DNA from: UBA1822 sp963615055 | GTDB taxonomy: Bacteria > Bacillota > Negativicutes > Veillonellales > Dialisteraceae | Reading direction: 5' to 3' | Length of the DNA stretch: 7,099 nucleotides | NCBI GenBank assembly: GCA_963615055.1 | Contig: CAVEFO010000057.1 | Coordinates: 1-7,099, forward strand | Part shown: one piece after another, positions 1 through 5,343 of the stretch | Layout: each line of letters begins with the position of its first letter | Numbering within the stretch: the first letter of the stretch is position 1 | Made by a program: the position numbers and the translations under genes | Notes under the pieces: generated by a model | Seen by the model: only the letters and a program-made list of their open reading frames with translations | What the model was told of the DNA's origin: nothing | The model's database searches: none

Positions 1-189
1 CCTTTCTTTTTCGGAAAAGAAAGGAAATGAAGAACGACAGGAGTTCTGCGGGGAAATACCCCGCGTGATTTCATAAAAAAAGTTGCGAGAAAATGTGGTA
101 ATTTTTAGCAACCATCACTGCCCAACGGGCATCTTCTTCTTGAAGAGGATATATGGTAAAGAACAACATTTCTAAGGAGGAAAAACAGT
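1..189 (+). other. dnaK upstream leader with small hairpins, no gene
   Basis: No convincing coding region is seen here. Four inverted repeats are visible. Positions 1-10 and 15-24 (CCTTTCTTTT / AAAAGAAAGG, loop TCGG) form a perfect 10-bp stem. Positions 48-53 and 59-64 (GCGGGG / CCCCGC, loop AAATA) form a second. Positions 119-123 and 127-131 (TGCCC / GGGCA) form a third. Positions 131-138 and 143-150 form an 8-bp stem with one G-T pair and loop CTTG. None is followed by a T-run on the + strand, so none looks like a canonical terminator for an upstream gene. In Firmicutes the gene before dnaK is usually grpE; it is not in the window. I found no well-spaced -35/-10 pair, so the dnaK promoter may lie further upstream or be non-canonical. 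Confidence 0.5.
174..180 (+). promoter_or_regulatory. Strong Shine-Dalgarno of dnaK
   Basis: AAGGAGG, preceded by T (173), is a near-complete complement of the 16S rRNA 3' end and sits 9 nt before the ATG at 190. This fixes the dnaK start and predicts high translation, as expected for an abundant chaperone. Confidence 0.85.
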
Positions 190-2058
190 ATGTCAAAAGT
201 CATTGGGATTGATTTGGGGACGACAAATTCCGTCGTGGCGGTTATGGAGGGCGGCGAGCCCGTCGTCATTCCGAATGCGGAAGGTTCGCGTCTGACGCCG
301 TCTGTTGTCGGGTTTTCCAAAACGGGCGAGCGCCTTGTGGGGCAGCTGGCCAAGCGCCAGGCGGTGTCCAATCCGCAGCGCACCATTGTGTCCATCAAGC
401 GCCACATGGGCAGCGATTACAAAGTGGATATCGACGGCAAGAGTTACACGCCGCAGGAAATTTCTGCGATGATTCTGCAGAAACTCAAAACGGATGCGGA
501 AGCGTATCTGGGCGAAAAAGTGACGGAAGCCGTCATCACCTGCCCGGCGTATTTCACGGACAGCCAGCGTCAGGCGACGAAGGATGCGGGGAAAATCGCG
601 GGGCTGAATGTCCTCCGTATCATCAATGAACCGACGGCCTCTTCTCTTGCCTACGGCCTCGACAAAGTGAAGGACGACAAGGAACATCTCTTCCTTGTCT
701 ACGATTTGGGCGGCGGCACTTTCGATGTTTCCATTTTGGACTTGGCGGACGGCGTCTTTGAGGTCAAGGCGTCGAACGGAAACGGGCATCTCGGCGGCGA
801 TGATTTCGATGCGCGCGTCATGAATTGGATTGCCGATACTTTCCAGAAACAGAACGGGTTTGCGCTGAAACGCGATCCCATGACGGATCAGCGCCTCAAA
901 GAAGCGGGCGAAAAGGCGAAGATTGAGCTTTCGAGCGTCATGAGTACGGAAATCAATCTGCCCTTCATTACGATGGACAGCGAAGGCCAGCCGGTGCATT
1001 TCGTCGCGAATCTGACGCGTGCGGAATTTGATCGCATCACGGAAGATCTCGTGGAAGCGACGGTCGCGCCGATTGATACGGCGATGAAAGATGCGGGCGT
1101 TTCCACATCCGATATCGAGAAGATTCTGCTCGTTGGCGGTTCGTCCCGGATCCCGGCCGTGCAGGAAATGATCAAGAGAAAATTCGGTAAAGAAGCGAGC
1201 AAGGGCATCAATCCGGACGAATCCGTCGCGGTCGGTGCTGCCATTCAGGCCGGCGTTTTGAAGGGTGACGTGAAAGACGTCCTCCTTCTCGATGTTACGC
1301 CGTTGTCTTTGGGCATTGAAACTTTGGGCGGCGTCTTCACGACGATGATTAAGAGAAATACGACGATTCCGACGCAGAAGACGCAGATTTTCTCGACAGC
1401 CAGCGATAATCAGCCCTCCGTCGACATTCATGTCCTGCAGGGCGAGCGTCCGATGGCAGCGGACAATAAGACGCTCGGCCGTTTTGAGCTTTCCGACATT
1501 CCGCCGGCGCCGAGAGGGGTACCGCAGATCCAAGTTTCCTTTGATATCGATGCGAATGGCATCGTCCATGTGTCCGCCAAGGATATGGGGACGGGCAAGG
1601 AGCAGAAAATCGACATCACGTCGTCCACGGGACTTTCCGAAGAAGAGATTGAAAAGATGCAGCAGGACGCCAAGGCGCATGAAGCCGAGGATCAGAAGCG
1701 CAAAGAAGCCGTGACGGCGAAAAATGACGCGGAAGCGCTCGTGTACCAGGCGGAAAAGACCGTGCGCGACATCGGTGACAAGGGCGATGCGGCGAAGGTG
1801 AAGGAAGTCAATGACGCGATTGAGAAACTGAAAGAAAGCCTTAAGGGTGATGACATCGATAAGATCAAGGCCGATGCCGAAGCGCTCACAAAGCCGCTTC
1901 ACGAATTGACGGAAGCGCTGTATCAGCAGGCCCAGCAAGCGCAGCAGGCCCAGCAAGCCGGCGGTGCGCAGGGTGATGCCGGGCAGAGCCAAGCGAAGAA
2001 AGAGGACGACAATGTGGTCGATGCGGACTACAAAGTCGTCGACGACGATAACAAGTAA
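190..2058 (+). CDS. dnaK: Molecular chaperone DnaK (Hsp70)
   Basis: Cytoplasmic ATP-dependent Hsp70 that binds exposed hydrophobic segments of client proteins; DnaJ stimulates its ATPase and GrpE exchanges its nucleotide. The product is 622 aa, normal for a Firmicutes DnaK. The ATPase domain is complete: phosphate-1 loop GIDLGTTNS at residues 6-14, phosphate-2 motif DLGGGTFD at 172-179, adenosine motif ILLVGGSSR starting at 312. The conserved interdomain linker VLLLDVTP is at 364-371. The substrate-binding beta domain follows to about residue 515, then the helical lid. From residue 578 there is a Gln/Ala-rich tail (repeated QQA) and an acidic C-terminus ending in DADYKVVDDDNK, the usual co-chaperone-binding type of end. 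The N-terminal region around MGSDYKVDIDGKSYTPQEIS lacks the insert found in proteobacterial DnaK. dnaJ follows after 14 nt. Identification is secure from these motifs. Confidence 0.98.
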   Translation: MSKVIGIDLGTTNSVVAVMEGGEPVVIPNAEGSRLTPSVVGFSKTGERLVGQLAKRQAVSNPQRTIVSIKRHMGSDYKVDIDGKSYTPQEISAMILQKLKTDAEAYLGEKVTEAVITCPAYFTDSQRQATKDAGKIAGLNVLRIINEPTASSLAYGLDKVKDDKEHLFLVYDLGGGTFDVSILDLADGVFEVKASNGNGHLGGDDFDARVMNWIADTFQKQNGFALKRDPMTDQRLKEAGEKAKIELSSVMSTEINLPFITMDSEGQPVHFVANLTRAEFDRITEDLVEATVAPIDTAMKDAGVSTSDIEKILLVGGSSRIPAVQEMIKRKFGKEASKGINPDESVAVGAAIQAGVLKGDVKDVLLLDVTPLSLGIETLGGVFTTMIKRNTTIPTQKTQIFSTASDNQPSVDIHVLQGERPMAADNKTLGRFELSDIPPAPRGVPQIQVSFDIDANGIVHVSAKDMGTGKEQKIDITSSTGLSEEEIEKMQQDAKAHEAEDQKRKEAVTAKNDAEALVYQAEKTVRDIGDKGDAAKVKEVNDAIEKLKESLKGDDIDKIKADAEALTKPLHELTEALYQQAQQAQQAQQAGGAQGDAGQSQAKKEDDNVVDADYKVVDDDNK

Positions 2059-2072
2059 TATAGGACGGCAAT

Positions 2073-3230
2073 ATGGCGGCAAAGGATTATTATGAAACTC
2101 TCGGCGTTTCCAGAAGTGCGTCCGAGGATGAGATCAAAAAAGCGTATCGGAAACTCGCGCGGCAGTATCATCCCGATTTGCACAAGGACGATCCGACGGC
2201 GGCCGAGAAGTTCAAAGAAGTGAATGAGGCCTACCAGACACTTTCGGATGCGGATAAACGTGCGCAATACGACCAGCTGGGTCATGCGGCTTACGAGCAG
2301 GCGCAGCAGGGCGGCGGCGGTGCGGGAGCCGGCGGATTCGGAGGCTTCGGCGGTGCGGGCGGTTTCAATTTCGACATGGGCGATATTTTCGACATGTTCA
2401 CCGGCGGCGGCCGTCGGCAGCAAAACGGACCCGTGCGCGGTGCCGATATGCGCTACGATATGGAAATCACCCTTCGCGAAGCGGCGACCGGCGTCAAGAA
2501 AAGTTTCCATGTCAGGAAAGACGAGACTTGCTCACATTGTCATGGCAGCGGCGCGGAGCCGGGCACGAAAGTCGAGACATGTCCGCATTGCCAAGGCACG
2601 GGGCAGGAGCGCGTCGTGCAGCGGACGCCTTTTGGGCAGATGATGAATGTCGTCACTTGCCGTCATTGCGGCGGGAGCGGAAAAATCATCCAAGAAAAAT
2701 GCCATACCTGCCATGGCTCCGGACTTCAGAAAAAGGAAAAGACGCTCGAAGTCAATATCCCGGCCGGGGCAGACAGCGGCGTCCGGATGCGAATCGGCGG
2801 CGAAGGCGAGCCGGGGACGCGCGGAGGGCCGGCGGGCGACCTCTATGTCTATATCTTCGTCAAAGAAGATCCCGATTTCGGCCGTGAAGGCGACAATCTC
2901 TACCGCCGCGCGGATATTTCCTTCCCGACCGCGGCGCTCGGAAATACGATTGCCATCGAGACCCTCGATGAAAAAGTCGAGCTCCAAATCCCGGCGGGCA
3001 CGCAGACCGGCACGAAATTCCGCATCAAAGAGAAAGGAATGCCCCATCTTCGCGGCAGCGGGCGCGGCGATCTCTACGTGATTGTCAATGTGACGGTGCC
3101 GAAAAATCTCAAGGGTGAGCAAAAAGAAGCGCTCCTGAAATACGCGGATATCTCCGGAGAAGACATTTCCGGCTACAAAGGAAACGGCTCCTCCTTTCTG
3201 GACAAACTCGTCGATAAATTGAAACATTGA
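2073..3230 (+). CDS. dnaJ: Chaperone protein DnaJ (Hsp40, class I)
   Basis: Co-chaperone that delivers unfolded substrates to DnaK and triggers its ATP hydrolysis. The 385-aa product has all parts of a class I J-protein. The J domain covers about residues 5-67, with the essential HPD motif at 33-35. A Gly/Phe-rich linker lies at about 75-118, with GGFGGFGGAGGF in its core. A zinc-binding region has four CxxCxGxG repeats, with cysteine pairs at 153/156, 170/173, 196/199 and 210/213 (CSHCHGSG, CPHCQGTG, CRHCGGSG, CHTCHGSG). The C-terminal substrate-binding domains follow. The start has AGGACGG at 2062-2068, a few bases before the ATG. The gene begins 14 nt after the dnaK stop with no terminator between, so the two are almost certainly one transcript, ended by the terminator at 3243-3278. 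No key residue is missing. Confidence 0.98.
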   Translation: MAAKDYYETLGVSRSASEDEIKKAYRKLARQYHPDLHKDDPTAAEKFKEVNEAYQTLSDADKRAQYDQLGHAAYEQAQQGGGGAGAGGFGGFGGAGGFNFDMGDIFDMFTGGGRRQQNGPVRGADMRYDMEITLREAATGVKKSFHVRKDETCSHCHGSGAEPGTKVETCPHCQGTGQERVVQRTPFGQMMNVVTCRHCGGSGKIIQEKCHTCHGSGLQKKEKTLEVNIPAGADSGVRMRIGGEGEPGTRGGPAGDLYVYIFVKEDPDFGREGDNLYRRADISFPTAALGNTIAIETLDEKVELQIPAGTQTGTKFRIKEKGMPHLRGSGRGDLYVIVNVTVPKNLKGEQKEALLKYADISGEDISGYKGNGSSFLDKLVDKLKH

Positions 3231-3242
3231 AATAGGGAAACA

Positions 3243-3278
3243 AAAAAATCGGATGGCAGTGATGTCATTCGATTTTTT
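3243..3278 (+). terminator. Intrinsic terminator of dnaK-dnaJ
   Basis: The left arm 3243-3258 pairs with 3263-3278 as a 16-bp stem with two G-T pairs, capped by the tetraloop GTGA (3259-3262). It ends in six T (3273-3278), which also pair with the upstream A-run. It begins 12 nt after the dnaJ stop. The A-run/T-run symmetry means it could also work on the opposite strand. Confidence 0.9.
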
Positions 3279-3281
3279 ATT

Positions 3282-3326
3282 GGCTTGAAAGGCTTGAAAG
3301 GCTTGAAAGGCTTGAAAGGCTTGAAG
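3282..3326 (+). repeat. Tandem repeat, GGCTTGAAA x5
   Basis: Four perfect head-to-tail copies of the 9-mer GGCTTGAAA start at 3282, 3291, 3300 and 3309. A fifth copy (3318-3326) differs only in its last base (GGCTTGAAG). The array starts 3 nt after the dnaJ terminator and lies outside any gene. Direct repeats of this kind can change copy number by slippage. No function is visible; it is about 110 bp from the sstT -35 box, too far for a direct effect on RNA polymerase contact. Confidence 0.93.
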
Positions 3327-3340
3327 GGTGGCACTGCTTT

Positions 3341-3375
3341 TCTAAGGGCTAATAGCTAAAAACTAGGAACTATCT
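3341..3375 (+). repeat. Degenerate 7-bp-period CTA repeat
   Basis: Five consecutive heptamers share CTA at positions 2-4: TCTAAGG, GCTAATA, GCTAAAA, ACTAGGA, ACTATCT. The register is kept for 35 bp without a gap. The array sits 14 bp after the 9-bp repeat. There is no coding potential. The phased in-frame spacing of the CTA core makes chance less likely, but the individual units are short and degenerate. Confidence 0.55.
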
Positions 3376-3420
3376 TGCGCGTGAGAATCCAAATGGTTTG
3401 CAGCGATACACTTAAGCCGC

Positions 3421-3439
3421 AATAAATGTCACATTTATT
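3421..3439. promoter_or_regulatory. 19-bp perfect palindrome, candidate operator for sstT
   Basis: AATAAATGT (3421-3429), a single central C, then ACATTTATT (3431-3439) form a perfect 9-1-9 inverted repeat. Its right end touches the -35 box of the sstT promoter, the usual place for a repressor or activator site. A second, weaker AT-rich symmetry (ATTTAT 3433-3438 / ATAAAT 3443-3448) overlaps it. The centre has no CRP/FNR-like half-site spacing and does not match a Fur box well. The regulator is unknown; the operator role is inferred from position and symmetry. Confidence 0.55.
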
Positions 3440-3467
3440 TGCATAAATAATAGAGATAGAGTATACT
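3439..3467 (+). promoter_or_regulatory. Sigma-70-type promoter of sstT
   Basis: TTGCAT (3439-3444) as -35 and TATACT (3462-3467) as -10 are separated by the ideal 17 bp. Transcription should begin near 3474. This puts the start site at or after the in-frame GTG at 3473, so that codon would not be usable and the TTG at 3518 is favoured. Confidence 0.75.
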
Positions 3468-3505
3468 ACTTTGTGGTTTTGCGTGCGTTGGAATTTTTAA
3501 GAAAC

Positions 3506-3511
3506 GGGGGA
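3506..3511 (+). promoter_or_regulatory. Ribosome binding site deciding the sstT start
   Basis: GGGGGA ends 6 nt before the TTG at 3518. It is a purine-rich, imperfect Shine-Dalgarno. No such sequence precedes the upstream GTG at 3473, where the preceding bases are pyrimidine-rich, so the shorter protein is favoured. Confidence 0.6.
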
Positions 3512-3517
3512 TTCATT

Positions 3518-4774
3518 TTGGTTACCACCATTGCGAATTGTTTGGCTCGCGTCTCGCTGATTAAGCAGATTGCCGTCGGGCTCGTGATTGGGATCCTGAT
3601 TGCGACCTTTGCGCCGGGCTTTGTTTCGGTTATTTCCATTTTCGGCGATCTCTTCGTCAAAGCGCTGAAGGGTGTCGCGCCGATTTTGGTTTTCTTCCTC
3701 GTCATGAATGCGATGGCGAGTCGGAGAGCCGGCGGCAATGCGACGATGAAACCGATCATTATTTTGTACGTTATCGGGACATTTGCGGCGTCCATCGTCG
3801 GTGTGACGCTCGCGACATTCTTCCCGACGACGCTTCATTTGCAGATGACAGAGGCCTCCAGCGTGAATCCGCCCTCCGGCATCATCGAAGTCTTGCACAA
3901 TTTGATTCTTTCCGTCGTGGACAATCCCGTCGCGGCGCTCCTCCATGCCAATTACATCGGCATTCTTGCGTGGGCCATCATTATGGGGATTGCGTTTCAT
4001 ATCTCGGCGAATACCATGACGAAAAACGTGCTGGCCGACATCGCGCAAGCCATCACGCGCGTCGTCGCTTGGATCATCCGCTTTGCGCCGCTCGGCATCA
4101 TGGGCCTCGTCGCCCAATCCGTCGGCGACAGCGGCCTCTCCGCGCTGATCGGCTACGTCCACCTCTTGGGCGTCCTCGTCACCGCCTATTTCCTCGTCGC
4201 CCTCGTCATGAATCCGCTGATTGTCTTCTGCTGCGTCCGCAGAAACCCGTATCCGCTCGTCTGGGCGACCATTCGCGAATCCGGCGTCTACGCCTTCTTC
4301 ACCCGTAGCTCGGCCGCGAATATCCCGGTCAATCTCTCCCTCTGCCGCCGTCTCGGGCTCAATCCGGATACCTACACCATTTCCATTCCGCTCGGCGCGA
4401 CGATCAATATGGCCGGCGCCTCGATTACCATCTCCGTCCTCGCCCTCGCTGCGGCCTACACGCTCGGTATTCATGTCGACTTTGCGACGGCGCTTCTGCT
4501 CTGCGTCGTTTCCACCATCGGTGCGTGCGGGGCTTCCGGCGTCGCGGGCGGCTCGCTGCTTTTGATTCCTGTCGCCTGCGCCTCCTTCGGCATCAGCAAT
4601 GACATCGCCATGCAAGTCGTCGGCGTCGGCTTCGTCATTTCCGTCATCGAAGACGCCTGCGAAACGGCGCTCAACAGCTCCAGCGACGCACTCTTCACCG
4701 CGACGGCCGAATTCGCCGAACGTGCCCGCGCCGGTACACTCAAGAGCGAGGACATGGTCCCGAAAGGGAAATAA
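3518..4774 (+). CDS. sstT: Serine/threonine:Na+ symporter SstT
   Basis: Inner-membrane transporter of the dicarboxylate/amino acid:cation symporter (DAACS) family that takes up serine and threonine with Na+. From the TTG at 3518 it is 418 aa, close to the length of E. coli SstT, and it resembles SstT throughout from the SLIKQIAVGL segment on. Family hallmarks are visible (numbering from TTG): the serine-containing hairpin 1 motif TRSSAANIPVN at 262-272, NMAG at 297-300 (the NMDG-like unwound part of TM7), the Gly-rich hairpin 2 ASGVAGGSLLLIP at 339-351, and the DACETALNSSSD motif of TM8 at 379-390, with the conserved Asp and Asn that bind substrate and ion in this family. I chose TTG because GGGGGA lies 6 nt before it and the predicted transcript starts near 3474. 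A GTG at 3473 would add 15 non-conserved residues. It is a single-gene unit with its own promoter and terminator. Confidence 0.95.
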   Translation: MVTTIANCLARVSLIKQIAVGLVIGILIATFAPGFVSVISIFGDLFVKALKGVAPILVFFLVMNAMASRRAGGNATMKPIIILYVIGTFAASIVGVTLATFFPTTLHLQMTEASSVNPPSGIIEVLHNLILSVVDNPVAALLHANYIGILAWAIIMGIAFHISANTMTKNVLADIAQAITRVVAWIIRFAPLGIMGLVAQSVGDSGLSALIGYVHLLGVLVTAYFLVALVMNPLIVFCCVRRNPYPLVWATIRESGVYAFFTRSSAANIPVNLSLCRRLGLNPDTYTISIPLGATINMAGASITISVLALAAAYTLGIHVDFATALLLCVVSTIGACGASGVAGGSLLLIPVACASFGISNDIAMQVVGVGFVISVIEDACETALNSSSDALFTATAEFAERARAGTLKSEDMVPKGK

Positions 4775-4787
4775 ATGAAACAGAAAG

Positions 4788-4817
4788 AAACGGCAGCTCA
4801 ATCGGGCCGCCGTTTTT
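4788..4817 (+). terminator. Intrinsic terminator of sstT
   Basis: AAACGGC (4788-4794) pairs perfectly with GCCGTTT (4809-4815). After one A/C mismatch the inner stem GCTC (4796-4799) pairs with GGGC (4804-4807), with one T-G pair, around the tetraloop AATC. A run of five T follows (4813-4817). It starts 13 nt after the sstT stop codon. Confidence 0.88.
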
Positions 4818-4865
4818 GCTTGCACGGGAAATCGGGGCGAAAATGCCCTGAAGCGACACCGCTTT

Positions 4866-4894
4866 GCCTTTCGAAAGAGGGCCGGCAGGTGGCG
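4866..4894 (-). repeat. Degenerate copy of the CCCTCTTTC hairpin module
   Basis: Read on the minus strand this has CGCCACC, a 6-bp insertion TGCCGG, then CCCTCTTTCGAAAGG. This is close to the + strand module at 4949-4971 (CGCCACCCTCTTTC...), but with the insertion and a shortened right arm. The core CTTTCGAAAG (4868-4877) is a perfect 10-bp palindrome. It is judged a third, decayed member of the same family. Confidence 0.5.
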
Positions 4895-4939
4895 TTTTTG
4901 ATGAAAAGCTTTTTGCGCACATAGTGCCGTCTATCTCCC

Positions 4940-5061
4940 GGCGCTTCGCGCCACCCTCTTTCAAAAGAGGGCTTGACTTGTAGCGGCCTTCAGCCGCATT
5001 TTAATCGCGCGAAGCGCGTTCAGCTTTAGCCTTCTTTTGAAAGAAGGTGCCCCGTAGGGGC
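4940..5061. repeat. Composite palindromic repeat with two inverted hairpin modules
   Basis: The element contains, in order, five hairpins plus one at the edge: GGCGC/GCGCC (4940-4952), CCCTCTT/AAGAGGG with loop TCAA (4954-4971), GCGGC/GCCGC (4983-4997), CGCGC/GCGCG with loop GAA (5006-5018), CCTTCTT/AAGAAGG with loop TTGA (5030-5047), and GCCCC/GGGGC with loop GTA (5049-5061). The right half read on the minus strand repeats the left half in order. Segment 4951-4972 and the reverse complement of 5029-5050 agree at 19 of 22 positions. Two of the three differences form one compensatory pair (C-G against T-A) in the same stem position. The element is therefore roughly symmetric around 5001. It is probably a dispersed intergenic repeat; whether it is transcribed is unknown. 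Confidence 0.75.
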
Positions 5062-5071
5062 GGAAGATAGA

Positions 5072-5088
5072 ATGCCTCGCAGAGGCAT
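5072..5088. repeat. Short hairpin ATGCCTC-GCA-GAGGCAT
   Basis: A perfect 7-bp stem (5072-5078 with 5082-5088) and a 3-nt loop, 10 bp beyond the composite repeat. There is no T-run after it. It has the same short-loop style as the neighbouring hairpins and probably belongs to the same array. Confidence 0.6.
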
Positions 5089-5217
5089 AACAGCAGCAGT
5101 ATCGTTTTTCTCCCGAAGGGGGCTGAGCGGATGCTGCCATGTGTGTCCGGCACGGCCTTTTATAACCCATATAAAAAACTTCAATAACGAAAAAGCGAAA
5201 AAATACGGATGGAGGGC

Positions 5218-5248
5218 TTGACAAACAGCAGGGGGGGGGTGGTAGAAT
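5218..5248 (+). promoter_or_regulatory. Adhesin promoter with G9 tract in the spacer
   Basis: A perfect -35 box TTGACA (5218-5223) and a good -10 box TAGAAT (5243-5248) are separated by 19 bp (5224-5242). Nine of those are an uninterrupted G-run (5231-5239). The preferred spacing is 17 bp, so the present form should be weak to moderate. Loss of one or two G would bring the boxes to 18 or 17 bp and raise activity. Transcription should start near 5255, giving a leader of about 90 nt before the ATG at 5344. The boxes and the tract are seen directly; that this is the adhesin promoter is inferred from position. Confidence 0.72.
5231..5239. repeat. Homopolymeric G9 tract
   Basis: Nine consecutive G, followed by TGG. 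It is the longest homopolymer I noticed in the window and lies between the -35 and -10 boxes upstream of a surface adhesin gene. Poly-G tracts of this length are known to slip during replication in bacteria with phase-variable genes. Confidence 0.95.
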
Positions 5249-5330
5249 CATCATTAACGGATTCGGAGCGGACGCTTTGGGGCGATGCCGCTTGGATCGG
5301 ATACTTATTTTCATATCTGTTTTCGGCGTA

Positions 5331-5336
5331 AAGGAG
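5331..5336 (+). promoter_or_regulatory. Shine-Dalgarno of the adhesin gene
   Basis: AAGGAG with a 7-nt spacer to the ATG at 5344. It sets the start directly before a clear signal peptide. Confidence 0.85.
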
Positions 5337-5343
5337 AAGTGCT

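Larger units (their letters stand above)
4818..5217. other. Non-coding hairpin-rich intergenic region
   Basis: No credible gene is seen in these 400 bp on either strand; the open frames here have no ribosome binding site and run across the hairpins. From about 4866 to 5122 the DNA is almost a continuous chain of short inverted repeats, most with 3-5 nt loops, described in separate entries. The last one, CCC-GAA-GGG (5112-5120), is weak. 5160-5217 is AT-rich, without clear structure, and leads into the adhesin promoter. Confidence 0.7.

Noticed and set aside
1..24. Intrinsic terminator of an upstream gene
   Set aside because: The stem is perfect but AT-rich, and no T-run follows on the + strand.
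105..131. Possible CIRCE element beginning TTAGCA before dnaK
   Set aside because: Only the first six bases fit the left arm. The right arm nine bases later reads CAACGGGCA, not GAGTGCTAA.
193..2082. Long open frame of 629 codons on the minus strand opposite dnaK
   Set aside because: It mirrors dnaK almost exactly, has no recognisable domains, and its low-complexity Arg/Leu/His-rich translation is typical of the antisense of a gene with biased codons.
3497..4825. 442-codon open frame on the minus strand opposite sstT
   Set aside because: The predicted product is rich in Asp, Arg, Glu and Gly with no domain. It is a shadow of the sstT codon pattern and runs through the sstT terminator.
4866..5122. 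CRISPR array or tRNA cluster suggested by repeated short stems
   Set aside because: The stems are unlike each other in sequence, with no constant repeat and spacer length, and no cloverleaf or CCA end can be drawn.
5159..5184. Minus-strand promoter (TTGAAG / TATAAA) in the adhesin upstream region
   Set aside because: The spacing is only 14 bp and no gene lies downstream on that strand.
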